A DNA stretch of 64,000 nucleotides from Flaviflagellibacter rhizophilus (GTDB lineage: Bacteria; Pseudomonadota; Alphaproteobacteria; Rhizobiales; Methylopilaceae), in assembly GCF_033898525.1 (NCBI RefSeq), contig NZ_JAXAFJ010000003.1:186001-250000 (forward strand). The letters run 5' to 3'. Positions 45,516 to 54,849 of this stretch are shown one piece after another. The notes beneath the pieces were generated by a model, which was not told the origin of the DNA, did not search any database, and saw nothing but the letters and a program-made list of their open reading frames with translations. How positions within the stretch are numbered: position 1 is the stretch's first letter; every line of letters starts with the position of its first letter. The position numbers were made by a program, and so were the translations under genes.

Positions 45516-46235
45516 ATGTTCGGCGCTGCTGGCCGAACGCGCGCCGCGGCCGTGTGGTTCCGGGGGGCAGGTGCCGGGCTTGCCGCGCTTGGGCTCGGCG
45601 GTTGCGACGGGCCGCTGTCGACGCTGGATCCCGCCGGACCTGCCGCCAGCGCCATTGCGGATCTCTGGTGGGTGATGCTGGCTGGCGCGGCTGTCATTTC
45701 CCTCATCGTCTTCACGCTTGTGGCCGCGGCCTTCCTGCCCTCGCGCCCGTTGGCCCGGGTCCACTGGTCACGCTGGCCGCTCTGGGGCGGACTGGCGTTT
45801 CCGACCGTGGTGCTGTCGGCCCTGCTCGTCTACGCCTTGCTTCAGGGCGACCGGCTGCGGCCTCAGCCGGCGGAGGACGCGCTCGAAATCCACGGCACCG
45901 CGCGCATGTGGAGCTGGGAATTCAGCGCACCGGATGGCTCGTCGCCTTCGCGGAACGTGCTGCGCATACCCGCCGGTCGGCCGGTCGATCTCCATGTCAC
46001 CAGCGCCGACGTGATCCACAGCTTCTGGATCCCTCGGCTCGGGGGCAAGATGGACGCCATTCCGGGCCACACCAATATCATCAGGCTGATGGCCGACCGG
46101 CCGGGCACCTATCGCGGTGTCTGCGCGGAATTCTGCGGTGTCGGCCACTCCACGATGTTCCTCACGGTCGAGGCCGTAGCTGCCGAAAGCTTCGACGTGG
46201 CGGATGCTGCCCGCGCAAGCGCGGTGACGCCATGA
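45516..46235 (+). CDS. coxB: Cytochrome c oxidase subunit II lipoprotein
   Basis: The protein (239 residues from ATG 45516) has a lipobox LGGC near residue 23, two membrane spans and a periplasmic cupredoxin domain. The CuA ligands are intact, with His in VIHSFW and the CAEFCGVGHSTM block. It accepts electrons from cytochrome c and passes them to subunit I. It overlaps the next gene as ATGA. The short 5' gap to the divergent DUF2231 gene means the two starts share a compact control region. Confidence 0.85.
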   Translation: MFGAAGRTRAAAVWFRGAGAGLAALGLGGCDGPLSTLDPAGPAASAIADLWWVMLAGAAVISLIVFTLVAAAFLPSRPLARVHWSRWPLWGGLAFPTVVLSALLVYALLQGDRLRPQPAEDALEIHGTARMWSWEFSAPDGSSPSRNVLRIPAGRPVDLHVTSADVIHSFWIPRLGGKMDAIPGHTNIIRLMADRPGTYRGVCAEFCGVGHSTMFLTVEAVAAESFDVADAARASAVTP

Positions 46236-48727
46236 GCGCCCCCCTGTCCCCCATAGCCCTGCACAAGGCGCTGTCCGCGATCTGGGACACGCCGCCCGGC
46301 TGGGGCCGCCTGTCCGCCGTCAACCACACGGTGATCGGTCGCCGCTTCATCATCGCCGCCTTCATCTTCTTCGCCATCGGCGGCATGCTCTCGATGCTGA
46401 TCCGCGCGCAACTGGCGACCTCGAACAGCGCCTTCATCGGGCCGGAGATCTACAACCAGATCTTCACCATGCACGGCACGATCATGATGTTCCTGTTCGC
46501 CATCCCCATGTTCGAGGGACTGGCGATCTACCTGCTGCCGAAGATGCTGGGCGCGCGGGACATGGCCTTCCCCCGCCTCAGCGCCTACGGCTTCTGGTGC
46601 TACATCTTCGGCGGCTCGATCCTCATCGTCGCGCTGCTTGCGGGCGCGGCGCCGGACGGCGGCTGGTTCATGTACACGCCGCTGTCGTCCAGCACCTACA
46701 CGCCCGGCATCAACTCGGATGTCTGGCTGCTCGGCATCACCTTCGTCGAAATTTCGGCCATCGGTGCCGCGGTCGAGATCGTGGTCACGATCCTGAAGAT
46801 GCGCGCACCCGGCATGTCGCTGGACCGCATGCCCATCTTCGCCTGGTACATGCTCGTCACCGCCATGATGATGCTGGTGGGCTTCCCGCCGCTCATCCTG
46901 GGCTCCATCCTGCTGGAGGTGGAGCGGGTGTTCGACTGGCCGTTCTTCGATCCCGTGCGGGGAGGGGACCCGCTGCTGTGGCAGCACCTGTTCTGGCTGT
47001 TCGGCCATCCCGAGGTCTACATCATCTTCCTGCCGGCGGCGGGGCTGATCTCGACCATGATCCCGGTGCTCGCCCGCCATCCGCTGACGGGCTACAGCTG
47101 GATCGTCGTCAGCATCATCGCCATGGGCTTCCTCAGCTTCGGCCTTTGGGTGCACCATATGTTCACGACGGGCATCCCGCATCTTGCGCTGGGTTTCTTC
47201 TCGGCCGCGAGCATGCTGGTGGCGATCCCGACCGGCGTGCAGATCTTCTCCTGGATCGCGACCCTGCTGGCCGGGCGGCCGCAGCTGAAGCTGCCCATGC
47301 TGTTCCTGTTCGGGTTCTTCTTCGTCTTCGTGCTCGGCGGCCTGACCGGCGTCATGGTGGCCGTGGTGCCGTTCGACTGGCAGGCGCACGACACCTACTT
47401 TGTGGTGGCCCATCTCCATTACGTGCTGGTCGGCGGCTTCGTCTTCCCCATGCTGGCCGCCGCCTATTACTGGCTGCCGCACTTCACGGGCCGAACCACG
47501 GTCTACCGGCTGGGGTACTTCTCCTTCGCGCTGATCTTCATCGGCTTCAACCTCACCTTCTTCCTGATGCACCTGACGGGCCTCAGGGGCATGCCGCGCC
47601 GCATCAGCACCTATCCCGCCGAACATGGCTGGGACATGCTGAACCTGCTGTCCTCCTTCGGCGGCTTCGTGCTGACCATGGGCTTCGCGCTGTTCGCGAT
47701 GGATGTGCTGCTGCAAAGCCGCTTTGGACCGCGCAGCCCGCGCGACCCGTGGAAGGCGGAGACGCTGGAATGGGCCACGGCCACCCCGCCGCCGAGCTAC
47801 GGCATCGCGTCCCTGCCGCGCGTGTCGAGCCGCGAACCGTTGCGGGCCGATCCCGATCTTCCGCGCCGGCTGGCGGCGGGCGGCGGCTATCTGCCGTTCG
47901 CGCGAAATGGGTGGATGGAGACGCTCGGCACCAGCATCGTGCGCGCCGACGTGCAGCAACTCATCGTATTGCCGAACAACACGTTCCTCCCGTTGTGGAG
48001 CGCGCTTGCGACCGGCGTGGTGTTTCTGTCGCTGCTCTTCAAGCAGTACTGGCTGACGCCGCTGGCGGCAGTGGCCGTCCTCGTGCTGCTGCTCGCCTGG
48101 ACGCGCACCGGCGAACGCCGGGACCACGGGCTGCTCGACATCGGGCACGGCGAAACGGCTCCGCATCATGCGGAATCGGGTGATGCACCGTCCCTATGGG
48201 CCATGATCTTCGTGCTCCTCGCCGACAGCACCCTCTTTGTCAGCCTTGTCTTCTCGTTCCTGTTCCTCGTCGTCTCCGCTCCGGGCTGGCCTCCGTCGGA
48301 AATGATCGCCAGCGGGGAAATGCCGGCCCTTGCGACAGCCCTTGCGCTTGTTGCCGCGGGTGTCGCCGCCGCACGGGCTGCCCAGATTGTCCGGACGGAT
48401 GGCCGGCCGGTTTTCTGGGCCGCTCTCTCGGGAGCCAGCAGCGTCATGGCGGTGGCGGGGCTTGCCTATCTTGGCTACGTGTCCTTGCCTGATCCGACAG
48501 CCCACGCCTATTCGGCGACGAGCGGCGCCCTTCTCGCCTATGCGGGCTTCCACGCCGGCCTGGGCGCGGTCTTCGGGGGCTTCTGCGTCTACCGCATGCT
48601 CACTGGCTTCGTGTCGGCCCGCCGTGCCTCGGACCTGCGCATCGCGGCTCTCTGGCAGATGCATGCTGCCCTGGTGGGAGCGGTGTCGCTGATCGTGCTC
48701 TACGTTCTCCCGGCGGCACTGCGATGA
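46232..48727 (+). CDS. ctaD: Cytochrome c oxidase subunit I-III fusion
   Basis: The 831-residue protein has a complete heme-copper oxidase subunit I: MHGTIMM (low-spin heme His), GHPEVYIIFLP (CuB His with the crosslinked Tyr and A-family Glu), VHHMFTTG (CuB His pair) and VAHLHYVL (heme ligands). After a soluble linker, the last 180 or so residues form a shortened subunit III with about five spans (SLWAMIFVLLADSTLF onwards). It reduces oxygen to water and pumps protons. The fused layout marks an A-type branch distinct from the canonical separate coxA and coxC. Confidence 0.92.
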   Translation: MSAPLSPIALHKALSAIWDTPPGWGRLSAVNHTVIGRRFIIAAFIFFAIGGMLSMLIRAQLATSNSAFIGPEIYNQIFTMHGTIMMFLFAIPMFEGLAIYLLPKMLGARDMAFPRLSAYGFWCYIFGGSILIVALLAGAAPDGGWFMYTPLSSSTYTPGINSDVWLLGITFVEISAIGAAVEIVVTILKMRAPGMSLDRMPIFAWYMLVTAMMMLVGFPPLILGSILLEVERVFDWPFFDPVRGGDPLLWQHLFWLFGHPEVYIIFLPAAGLISTMIPVLARHPLTGYSWIVVSIIAMGFLSFGLWVHHMFTTGIPHLALGFFSAASMLVAIPTGVQIFSWIATLLAGRPQLKLPMLFLFGFFFVFVLGGLTGVMVAVVPFDWQAHDTYFVVAHLHYVLVGGFVFPMLAAAYYWLPHFTGRTTVYRLGYFSFALIFIGFNLTFFLMHLTGLRGMPRRISTYPAEHGWDMLNLLSSFGGFVLTMGFALFAMDVLLQSRFGPRSPRDPWKAETLEWATATPPPSYGIASLPRVSSREPLRADPDLPRRLAAGGGYLPFARNGWMETLGTSIVRADVQQLIVLPNNTFLPLWSALATGVVFLSLLFKQYWLTPLAAVAVLVLLLAWTRTGERRDHGLLDIGHGETAPHHAESGDAPSLWAMIFVLLADSTLFVSLVFSFLFLVVSAPGWPPSEMIASGEMPALATALALVAAGVAAARAAQIVRTDGRPVFWAALSGASSVMAVAGLAYLGYVSLPDPTAHAYSATSGALLAYAGFHAGLGAVFGGFCVYRMLTGFVSARRASDLRIAALWQMHAALVGAVSLIVLYVLPAALR

Positions 48728-49071
48728 GAGGCGCGCGGGCGACCGACCTTCTGCTGGCGATCAGCGGATTCGTCGTCTGGAGCGCCGCGTTCTCGGCGGT
48801 CTATGCCGTCTTCTCGCTCGGCTGCTGGCTGGGCTGGGACCGCGTCGGGATCGGCCCGACGTCGCTCCAGAAGATCGCGACGGCCATCGTCTGGCTGGCC
48901 TTCATCCTGCTGGGGGGCGTGGTCGTCTGGCTTGCCAGGCAGCGGGTGCGGCAAGGACTTGAGCCGGTGAAGCCATTTCTGGGCGTTCTGTTGCCGGCCG
49001 CCAATCTTGCTGCCTTGGCCGCCACCATCATCACGGGGCTTCCGATACTTCTCGCATCCAGTTGCCACTAG
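48724..49071 (+). CDS. Small membrane protein at the end of the oxidase operon
   Basis: The 115-residue protein starts with an ATGA overlap of the oxidase gene and has three predicted membrane spans (about 9-32, 52-72 and 85-110). It is probably a small oxidase subunit or assembly factor, by position. I recognise no named family from the sequence. Confidence 0.65.
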   Translation: MRGARATDLLLAISGFVVWSAAFSAVYAVFSLGCWLGWDRVGIGPTSLQKIATAIVWLAFILLGGVVVWLARQRVRQGLEPVKPFLGVLLPAANLAALAATIITGLPILLASSCH

Positions 49072-49115
49072 CCGTGGGTCATTGACCCCCGGGCCGGCTG
49101 GGGCAAACTGGCGTG

Positions 49116-49589
49116 ATGATCGAGCAATTCCTCGCCACCGCAACGTTCGACTTCGTCCCCCACTTCGTGGCGCTGTTCGCGGCCTATGTGCTTGCTCTTC
49201 CGATTGGCTGGGACCGCGAGAAGGAGGAGCGCAGCGCCGGGCTGCGCACGTTTCCGCTCGTCGCGGTTGCCAGCTGCGGCTTCGTGCAGGCTGCGGAAAC
49301 GGTCCTGAACGGCCACCCCGAGGGAACGGCACGCGTGGTGGAGGGCATCATCACCGGAATGGGCTTCATCGGCGGCGGCGCCATCCTGCGGCTCAAGGAC
49401 TCCGTGCGGGGCACGGCGACCGCAGCCAGCCTCTGGAGCACGGGCGCCATCGGGACGGCTATCGGGCTTGGTGCCTACGACATCGCCATCCTTCTTTCTG
49501 TGGTGACCTTCATCACCCTCAAGGCGCTCACGCCACTGAAGCGCGTTCCGCAGGAAGCGGATCAGGTGGGCGGCGAAGTCAGGGACTGA
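49116..49589 (+). CDS. MgtC/SapB family membrane protein
   Basis: The 157-residue protein has the MgtC signature ALPIGWDREKEERSAGLRTFPLVAVA and GMGFIGGGAILRLKDSVRGTATAASLW, with about four spans. Many members affect magnesium homeostasis or membrane energetics, and this one lacks the C-terminal ACT-like domain of the classical MgtC. GTG at 49113 directly precedes the ATG and is an alternative start. It appears to be a single gene. Confidence 0.8.
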   Translation: MIEQFLATATFDFVPHFVALFAAYVLALPIGWDREKEERSAGLRTFPLVAVASCGFVQAAETVLNGHPEGTARVVEGIITGMGFIGGGAILRLKDSVRGTATAASLWSTGAIGTAIGLGAYDIAILLSVVTFITLKALTPLKRVPQEADQVGGEVRD

Positions 49590-49702
49590 CATCCCGCCGC
49601 TCATGACAATGGCGTGAGCACCGGAGACCACCTCGTCTTCGCAACGTTCCCCTTCATGAACAGGTCGCTGCACGGGGCATCTGCGACGTTCCGGGAGGCC
49701 AG

Positions 49703-50752
49703 ATGAGAGAGCAAGGCAGACGCGGACCCGTGGTGGTCGTTACCAGAGCCTCGGCGGGCGTCGGCCGCGCGGTCGTGCGGGCCTATGCGGCGCAGGGTGC
49801 CCGCATCGGGCTGATCGCGCGGGGGCGCGAAGGGCTCGAAGGCGCCGCCCGGGACGTCCGGTCCGCGGGCGGCGAGGCGCTGATCCTGCCCCTCGATGTA
49901 GCGGATGCGGATGCCGTGGAGCACGCGGCGGCAAGGGTCGAGGAGCGTTTCGGCCCCATTGACATCTGGATCAACTGCGCCTTCGCCGGCGTGCTGATGC
50001 GCTTCATGGACATGGCCATGGAGGATTTCCGTCGCGTCACGGAGGTGACCTATTATGGGCAGGTCTACGGAACCCGCTCGGCCCTGAAGCGCATGCTGCC
50101 GCGCAACCACGGCACGATCGTCCTGGTCGGCTCGGCACTGGCTTATCGCGGGATACCGCTCCAGTCCGCCTATTGCGGCGCGAAGCACGCGCTGCAGGGT
50201 TTCCAGGATTCCGTCAGGTCGGAGCTGATCCACGCGAAGAGCGATGTGCGCATCACCATGGTCCAGCTGCCGGGCGTGAACACGCCCCAGTTCGACTGGA
50301 TACGCACCAATCTGCCGAACAAGGCCCAGCCGGCGAGCCCGCCTTTCCAGCCGGAGATCGCGGCGCGCGCGATCATCTTCGCGGCCGCGAGCCGCAGGAA
50401 AGAGGTGGTCGTCGGCTTCCCCGCTTTGCAGGCGATTTGGGGCGACCATCTGGCATCGCCGCTGCTCGACCATCACCTCGCGGCGACGGCGGTGTCGGGT
50501 CAGCAGGCGGAGGAGCCGCGCGAGCCCGGATACCGCGACAACCTCTACGAACCCGTCCCGGGAGATCGCGGCGCGCATGGTCGCTTCGATGCGCAATCCC
50601 ATACGTGGAGTCCGCAGCTCTGGGCGACCATGAACCGTGGAAAGCTGCTCGCGGCAGCGCTGGGCGTTGGCGTTGCGGCTGCGGCCCTTGCCCTGGGCGC
50701 CCGTCGAAACCCGCGAGGGCGTGACATCGTACGGAGCTCCAGGTCTTCCTGA
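49703..50752 (+). CDS. SDR family oxidoreductase with altered glycine motif and C-terminal membrane span
   Basis: The 349-residue protein has a Rossmann fold in its first 240 residues, with the catalytic Ser (GSALAYRG) and YxxxK (YCGAK) in place. The usual TGxxxGxG cofactor motif reads TRASAGVG, so the first Gly is Arg. A tail includes NLYEPVPGDRGAHGRF and ends with a hydrophobic helix (LLAAALGVGVAAAALALG), suggesting membrane association. The substrate is unknown. It converges on the gamma-glutamyltransferase-like gene. Confidence 0.82.
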   Translation: MREQGRRGPVVVVTRASAGVGRAVVRAYAAQGARIGLIARGREGLEGAARDVRSAGGEALILPLDVADADAVEHAAARVEERFGPIDIWINCAFAGVLMRFMDMAMEDFRRVTEVTYYGQVYGTRSALKRMLPRNHGTIVLVGSALAYRGIPLQSAYCGAKHALQGFQDSVRSELIHAKSDVRITMVQLPGVNTPQFDWIRTNLPNKAQPASPPFQPEIAARAIIFAAASRRKEVVVGFPALQAIWGDHLASPLLDHHLAATAVSGQQAEEPREPGYRDNLYEPVPGDRGAHGRFDAQSHTWSPQLWATMNRGKLLAAALGVGVAAAALALGARRNPRGRDIVRSSRSS

Positions 50753-50758
50753 TCCGCG

Positions 50759-52342
50759 TCAGCTCTCCAGCCCGAGCGCGCAGCCATCGCTTCGCGGGTC
50801 ATGTGCGCCAGTGATCGTGCCGCGCGCATCCCGGTGAATGATACCCGCCTGTCCACTGAGTGGACTGGACGCGGGTATGACCGAAATCTCGTGCCGGAGT
50901 TGCCCCAACCGCTCCACGCACGCCTCGCCCACATCCTCTTCGATCTTGAGGCTGTCGCGGCTGTCGGAGAAGGTCCGGCCCAGCAGGAAGCGGGGACGAG
51001 ACAGGGCCTCGAGCGGGTCCATGCCGTAGTCGATCAACCGCGTCAGGATCGAGGCGACCGTCTGCGGCTGGCCGTCGGCGCCCTGCGTGCCATAGAGGAT
51101 GTGCGGCCGCCCATCACGTAGCGCCATGCCGGGATTGAGCGTGTAGAACGGCCGCTTGCCCGGTGCGATGAGGTTGGAGCTGGCCGCGTCCGTGCTGAAG
51201 GCCGCCCCGCGGTTCTGCCAGATGATGCCCGTATCGCCGGCAACGACGCCGCTTCCCCAGTCATAATAGGTGCTTTGCAGCATGCTGACGCCGCGCCCTT
51301 CGGCATCCATGGCGGCAAGATAGACGGTGTCACCGGTGCGGAAGGGCTGGGGCCAGGCGAGCGCGTGGTCCGGATCGATGGCGCGCGCCTTCGCCGCCAG
51401 CTGCTCGGGCGAGAGGAGGCGGTCGATCTCCACGCGTGCGAAATCGGGGTCGGCGATCATGCCTCGGTCGAGAAAGGCCTGCTTCACCGCCTCGACCAGC
51501 CGGTGGTAGTAGGCGGCGCTGCCTTCCTCGACGCCGTCGAACCCCAGTTCCGCGAGAACGCCCATGATAGCAAGCGTGGTGATGCCCTGTGTCGGCGGCG
51601 GCGGAGCGAGGAGGGTCAGTCCGCGGTAGTCGAGGCTGAGCGGGGCCTCCTGCCGCGTTCGCGTCGCCGCAAGATCGGCGGCGGTGATCGGTGATCCCGC
51701 CTCTGCAAGGCCCTGCGCTATGCGGCGGGCAAGCTCGCCTTCATAGAATTCGCGGGCGCCATGGCGGGCGATGGCCTCAAGGCTGCGCGCGAGATCAGGC
51801 TGCCGGAAAGTCTCGCCGGTGATCGGTGGCTGCCCGCCGGGCATGAAAATGTTGCCGAACCCGTGCCAGCCCTCCACCTCGTGGCGGCGGAAGTCCAGCC
51901 AGAAGGCCTGCGAGGCGCTGAGCGGAATGCCGTCCGCCGCAAGGGTGATCGCCGGTTCCAGCAAAGAGGCGAAGCTGCGCGTTCCGCCCCAGCGGCTTTG
52001 CGAATGATCATGAGCCATCGCCCAACTGTCGACGGCGCAGGCCGTCGTCAGCGCGGAGCCGGGACCACGGGTGGGGATCGCCGCGTCGAATTGCGGGAGG
52101 TCGCGCGCCGCCTGTCCTATCCCCGTGAGGGCGAGGACATCGCCCTCGGCGTCCGAGACGAGCCAGATGGTGTCTCCGCCGATGCCGCAGAAATGCGGAT
52201 AGGCTACCGCGATGGCCGCCGCCATGGTGATGGCCGCCTCTATGGCATTGCCGCCCTCGGCCAGCACGCGGCGGCCGGCCTCGCTGACGAGCGCATGCGG
52301 GCTCGTCACCATGCCGCGTGTGGAACGCGCGAGCACGGACAT
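50759..52342 (-). CDS. Gamma-glutamyltransferase family protein (YwrD-like)
   Basis: The 527-residue Ntn-hydrolase has the family opening GMVTSPHALVSEAGRRVLAEGGNAIEAA and a probable autoprocessing and catalytic Thr in GDTVYLAAMD. It has no clear signal peptide, unlike periplasmic GGT, so it may act in the cytoplasm. The ATG at 52340-52342 overlaps the preceding amidohydrolase stop by 1 nt (TGATG). It is the last gene of a five-gene minus-strand operon with an ABC importer. Confidence 0.83.
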   Translation of the reverse strand: MSVLARSTRGMVTSPHALVSEAGRRVLAEGGNAIEAAITMAAAIAVAYPHFCGIGGDTIWLVSDAEGDVLALTGIGQAARDLPQFDAAIPTRGPGSALTTACAVDSWAMAHDHSQSRWGGTRSFASLLEPAITLAADGIPLSASQAFWLDFRRHEVEGWHGFGNIFMPGGQPPITGETFRQPDLARSLEAIARHGAREFYEGELARRIAQGLAEAGSPITAADLAATRTRQEAPLSLDYRGLTLLAPPPPTQGITTLAIMGVLAELGFDGVEEGSAAYYHRLVEAVKQAFLDRGMIADPDFARVEIDRLLSPEQLAAKARAIDPDHALAWPQPFRTGDTVYLAAMDAEGRGVSMLQSTYYDWGSGVVAGDTGIIWQNRGAAFSTDAASSNLIAPGKRPFYTLNPGMALRDGRPHILYGTQGADGQPQTVASILTRLIDYGMDPLEALSRPRFLLGRTFSDSRDSLKIEEDVGEACVERLGQLRHEISVIPASSPLSGQAGIIHRDARGTITGAHDPRSDGCALGLES

Positions 52343-53790
52343 CAGCAGCAGCCCGCGAAGGCGCCGTACCAGCGGGTGAGGGCCTCCCGATAGGATGGCC
52401 ACGCCGCTTCGAGCGCGGGATTGCGGTCCGCCCTGAACAGGCGCCGCAGATCGGCCTGCATGGCGTCGAGGTCCACCCCGGTTGGTTGCCCGTCGCGCAC
52501 GATCGTCCGCCCCGCGACCACCACCTCGCGTATGGCGGAGAGGTTGCCGCGCGCGAAGAGCATCTTCACCGGGTCCACCGGCATGATCTGGTCGCGGTCG
52601 AGCACGTCAAGGTCGAGCACCGCGAAATCGGCAGCTTCTCCCGGTGCGATGCGGCCCGCTCCCGGCGCTCCGACCGAGCGGCGGCCATTGGCCACCGTCG
52701 CTTCGAGGAACGTCTCCTGCGTCCAGGTGCGCCCGAAGCCCCAGCCGCCATGCATGGCCTGGACGAGGCGCATCTCGCGCAGCGCATCGTCGTCCTCGTC
52801 GAAGGCGAGCCCGTCGATCCCGACCGCAATCGCGCAGCCGCGCCGGTGCGCATCGGCGATGGGCGCGACGCCGGAGCGGATGTGGAGGTTGGAGGAGAAG
52901 TTGGTGACGATGGTGGCACCCGCCTCCGCGATCATGTCGAGTTCGTCCGCGGTCGCATGAACGCAGTGCGCCAGAGTGAGGCGCGGCGAGAGAAGGCCGA
53001 TGTCGCGGAGGTAACCCACGACGCCTTCCGGGAATTCGCGGTCTGCCCAGGCGCGCTGGAGGCCGGTTTCGAGCAGATGCATGTGCACACGCCGCCCGGT
53101 GGCGGCCGAGCGCTCGGCGATGGTTTCGAGCAAAGCGCGCGAGCACCATTGCACTCCGGCCGGGCCGTACTGCACGTCAACCATCGGACCCGCGATCTCG
53201 GCCGCGATGGCATCGACGAGGTCCACATAGGCGCGCGGCTCCGGCGGGGGGCGGCGAAAGAGCGCGTTGATCGTGTGCCGGGCGTCATCGGGCATTTCGG
53301 CAAGCACGCCGCTCTCGTCACCGTAGACGAGGGGATTGCGGTCTCGCACCGCGAGCGCAAAGGCGATGCGGACGCCGACATCGCCGGCGGCGCGGGCGAT
53401 CTCGCGCGCCTCTCCGATCATGTCCATGCGGCCGCTGGGGCGGGTGTAGTGCACCATGACGGAGCCACAGCCGGCGCGTGCGGAGCGCGCAAAAGACACG
53501 GCGGCGGCGAGATGTGGGTCCGGCGGCGTGGCGAAGGAGGCGCGGGGCAGCCAGAGTTCCAGCGGCATGTCGGCTGCGCCGAAGGACGACATGGCAGGAC
53601 GCGCATGGTCGTGCGCATTGACCAGTGCCGGGATGAGGAGCCGCCGGTGTTCGGCCGCTCCGGGACAGGGCTCGACAGCGGTGATGACGCCGTCGGTCTG
53701 GGTGATCCGGACACCACCTCCGCGAAGATCGCCCGCCCCGCAGAAGGCGTCGGAAGCGTCGGTATGTGTCTGCGGGGCGGGCATGGGCAT
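52342..53790 (-). CDS. Amidohydrolase superfamily deaminase-like enzyme
   Basis: The 482-residue protein has the metal-binding NAHDHARP (HxH), then further ligands in HMHLLE, LAHCVHA and VGIDGLAFDEDDD, as in the cytosine/guanine/chlorohydrolase branch of the amidohydrolases. It likely removes an amino or amide group from a nitrogenous ring or side chain. ATG at 53788-53790 overlaps the SBP stop (TAATG). Its operon mates are an importer and a GGT-like enzyme. Confidence 0.83.
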   Translation of the reverse strand: MPMPAPQTHTDASDAFCGAGDLRGGGVRITQTDGVITAVEPCPGAAEHRRLLIPALVNAHDHARPAMSSFGAADMPLELWLPRASFATPPDPHLAAAVSFARSARAGCGSVMVHYTRPSGRMDMIGEAREIARAAGDVGVRIAFALAVRDRNPLVYGDESGVLAEMPDDARHTINALFRRPPPEPRAYVDLVDAIAAEIAGPMVDVQYGPAGVQWCSRALLETIAERSAATGRRVHMHLLETGLQRAWADREFPEGVVGYLRDIGLLSPRLTLAHCVHATADELDMIAEAGATIVTNFSSNLHIRSGVAPIADAHRRGCAIAVGIDGLAFDEDDDALREMRLVQAMHGGWGFGRTWTQETFLEATVANGRRSVGAPGAGRIAPGEAADFAVLDLDVLDRDQIMPVDPVKMLFARGNLSAIREVVVAGRTIVRDGQPTGVDLDAMQADLRRLFRADRNPALEAAWPSYREALTRWYGAFAGCC

Positions 53791-54815
53791 TAGTTCTTCG
53801 TGTAGACGAGGTTGCGCTCGCCGCGAGCCGGCAGGAACTCGCGCGAGAAGATTTCGGCCGGGGTGGGCGTGCGCTTGAGGTCGTAGCCTTCAACCACGAA
53901 GCCGATGGCACGCGCCATGCGGTCGTCCTTGATATCGCCGACGCCGATCTCCTTCATCTCGTCGGAGACGATCAGCTTCTCGAACGAGAATTGCAGCCGG
54001 CGCTTCTCCACCTCGACATTTATGAGGTTGTCGAAGTTCACCGCAGCCTTCATGCCGAGATCCTGGTCCCCCGCGATTTCCATCAGCGCGCGATTGGTGG
54101 CGCGGACGAGGCCGGCGACGGCCTTGGGGTTTTCCTTGATGAGCTTGCGCGAGACCATGAGGCCATTGGAATACAGATCGAGGCCGAAGTCACCGAACTG
54201 GAACCAGCGGTAGTCCTTGTCCGGGTCCTGACGGTTCAGCACGAGGTTGAAGTAGCTCGTGATGTTGAACACCAGCGCGCCGTCGATGTCGCCGCGGATC
54301 ATCATCGGCTCCTGCAGGTTCGGCGCCATGTTCGAGACGTTGATCTTGGACATGTCCAGACCGTTCTTCTTGGCAAAGACGGGCAGCAGGCGCGTGGTGG
54401 GCGTGCCCTGCGCGCCGCCCAGGGTGCGGCCCTGGAAATCCTCCGGCTTCTCGATGCCGCTGGTGGTCTTGGTCACCACGGCGAAAGGCGGCTGGTTCCA
54501 CATCATGTAGACCATGACCGGCGCGTCTTCGGGCCGTGTCGAGGAGTTCTGGATGATGGCGTTGACGTCTCCGAAGCCGGCATCATAGGCGCCGCCCATG
54601 ATGCGCGTGACGGTGGCGCCCGATCCCTCGCCCTGGTCGATGGTGACGTTGAGGCCTTCTTCCTTGAAGTAGCCCTTGTCCTTGGCCAGGAAGAAGGCGG
54701 CGTCCGAACCTTGCGTCTTCCAGCCCAGGGTGAAGCGGATGGTGGTCTCCTGCGCCAGCGCAACGCCCGTCATCATGACGGTTGCGACGAGGCCTGCGGT
54801 CAGCACTTTCAGCAT
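53790..54815 (-). CDS. NMT1/SsuA-type ABC transporter substrate-binding protein
   Basis: The 341-residue protein has a signal peptide (MLKVLTAGLVATVMMTGVALA, cut before QETTIRF). The mature domain, with FTLGWKTQGSDAAFFLAKDKGYF, is like proteins that bind sulfonates, pyrimidine precursors or nitriles. The start at 54815 puts the signal peptide at the N-terminus. An upstream frame to 54896 adds a non-signal leader and is rejected. It is the third gene of the operon. Confidence 0.87.
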   Translation of the reverse strand: MLKVLTAGLVATVMMTGVALAQETTIRFTLGWKTQGSDAAFFLAKDKGYFKEEGLNVTIDQGEGSGATVTRIMGGAYDAGFGDVNAIIQNSSTRPEDAPVMVYMMWNQPPFAVVTKTTSGIEKPEDFQGRTLGGAQGTPTTRLLPVFAKKNGLDMSKINVSNMAPNLQEPMMIRGDIDGALVFNITSYFNLVLNRQDPDKDYRWFQFGDFGLDLYSNGLMVSRKLIKENPKAVAGLVRATNRALMEIAGDQDLGMKAAVNFDNLINVEVEKRRLQFSFEKLIVSDEMKEIGVGDIKDDRMARAIGFVVEGYDLKRTPTPAEIFSREFLPARGERNLVYTKN

Positions 54816-54849
54816 CGGTGTTCTCCTGTGGAGGCGGGGGCGGGTTTGA

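Noticed and set aside
46109..48169. 686-residue open frame on the minus strand across the oxidase genes
   Set aside because: The plus strand encodes all heme-copper ligands. The antisense product is a His, Arg and Glu rich shadow without domains.
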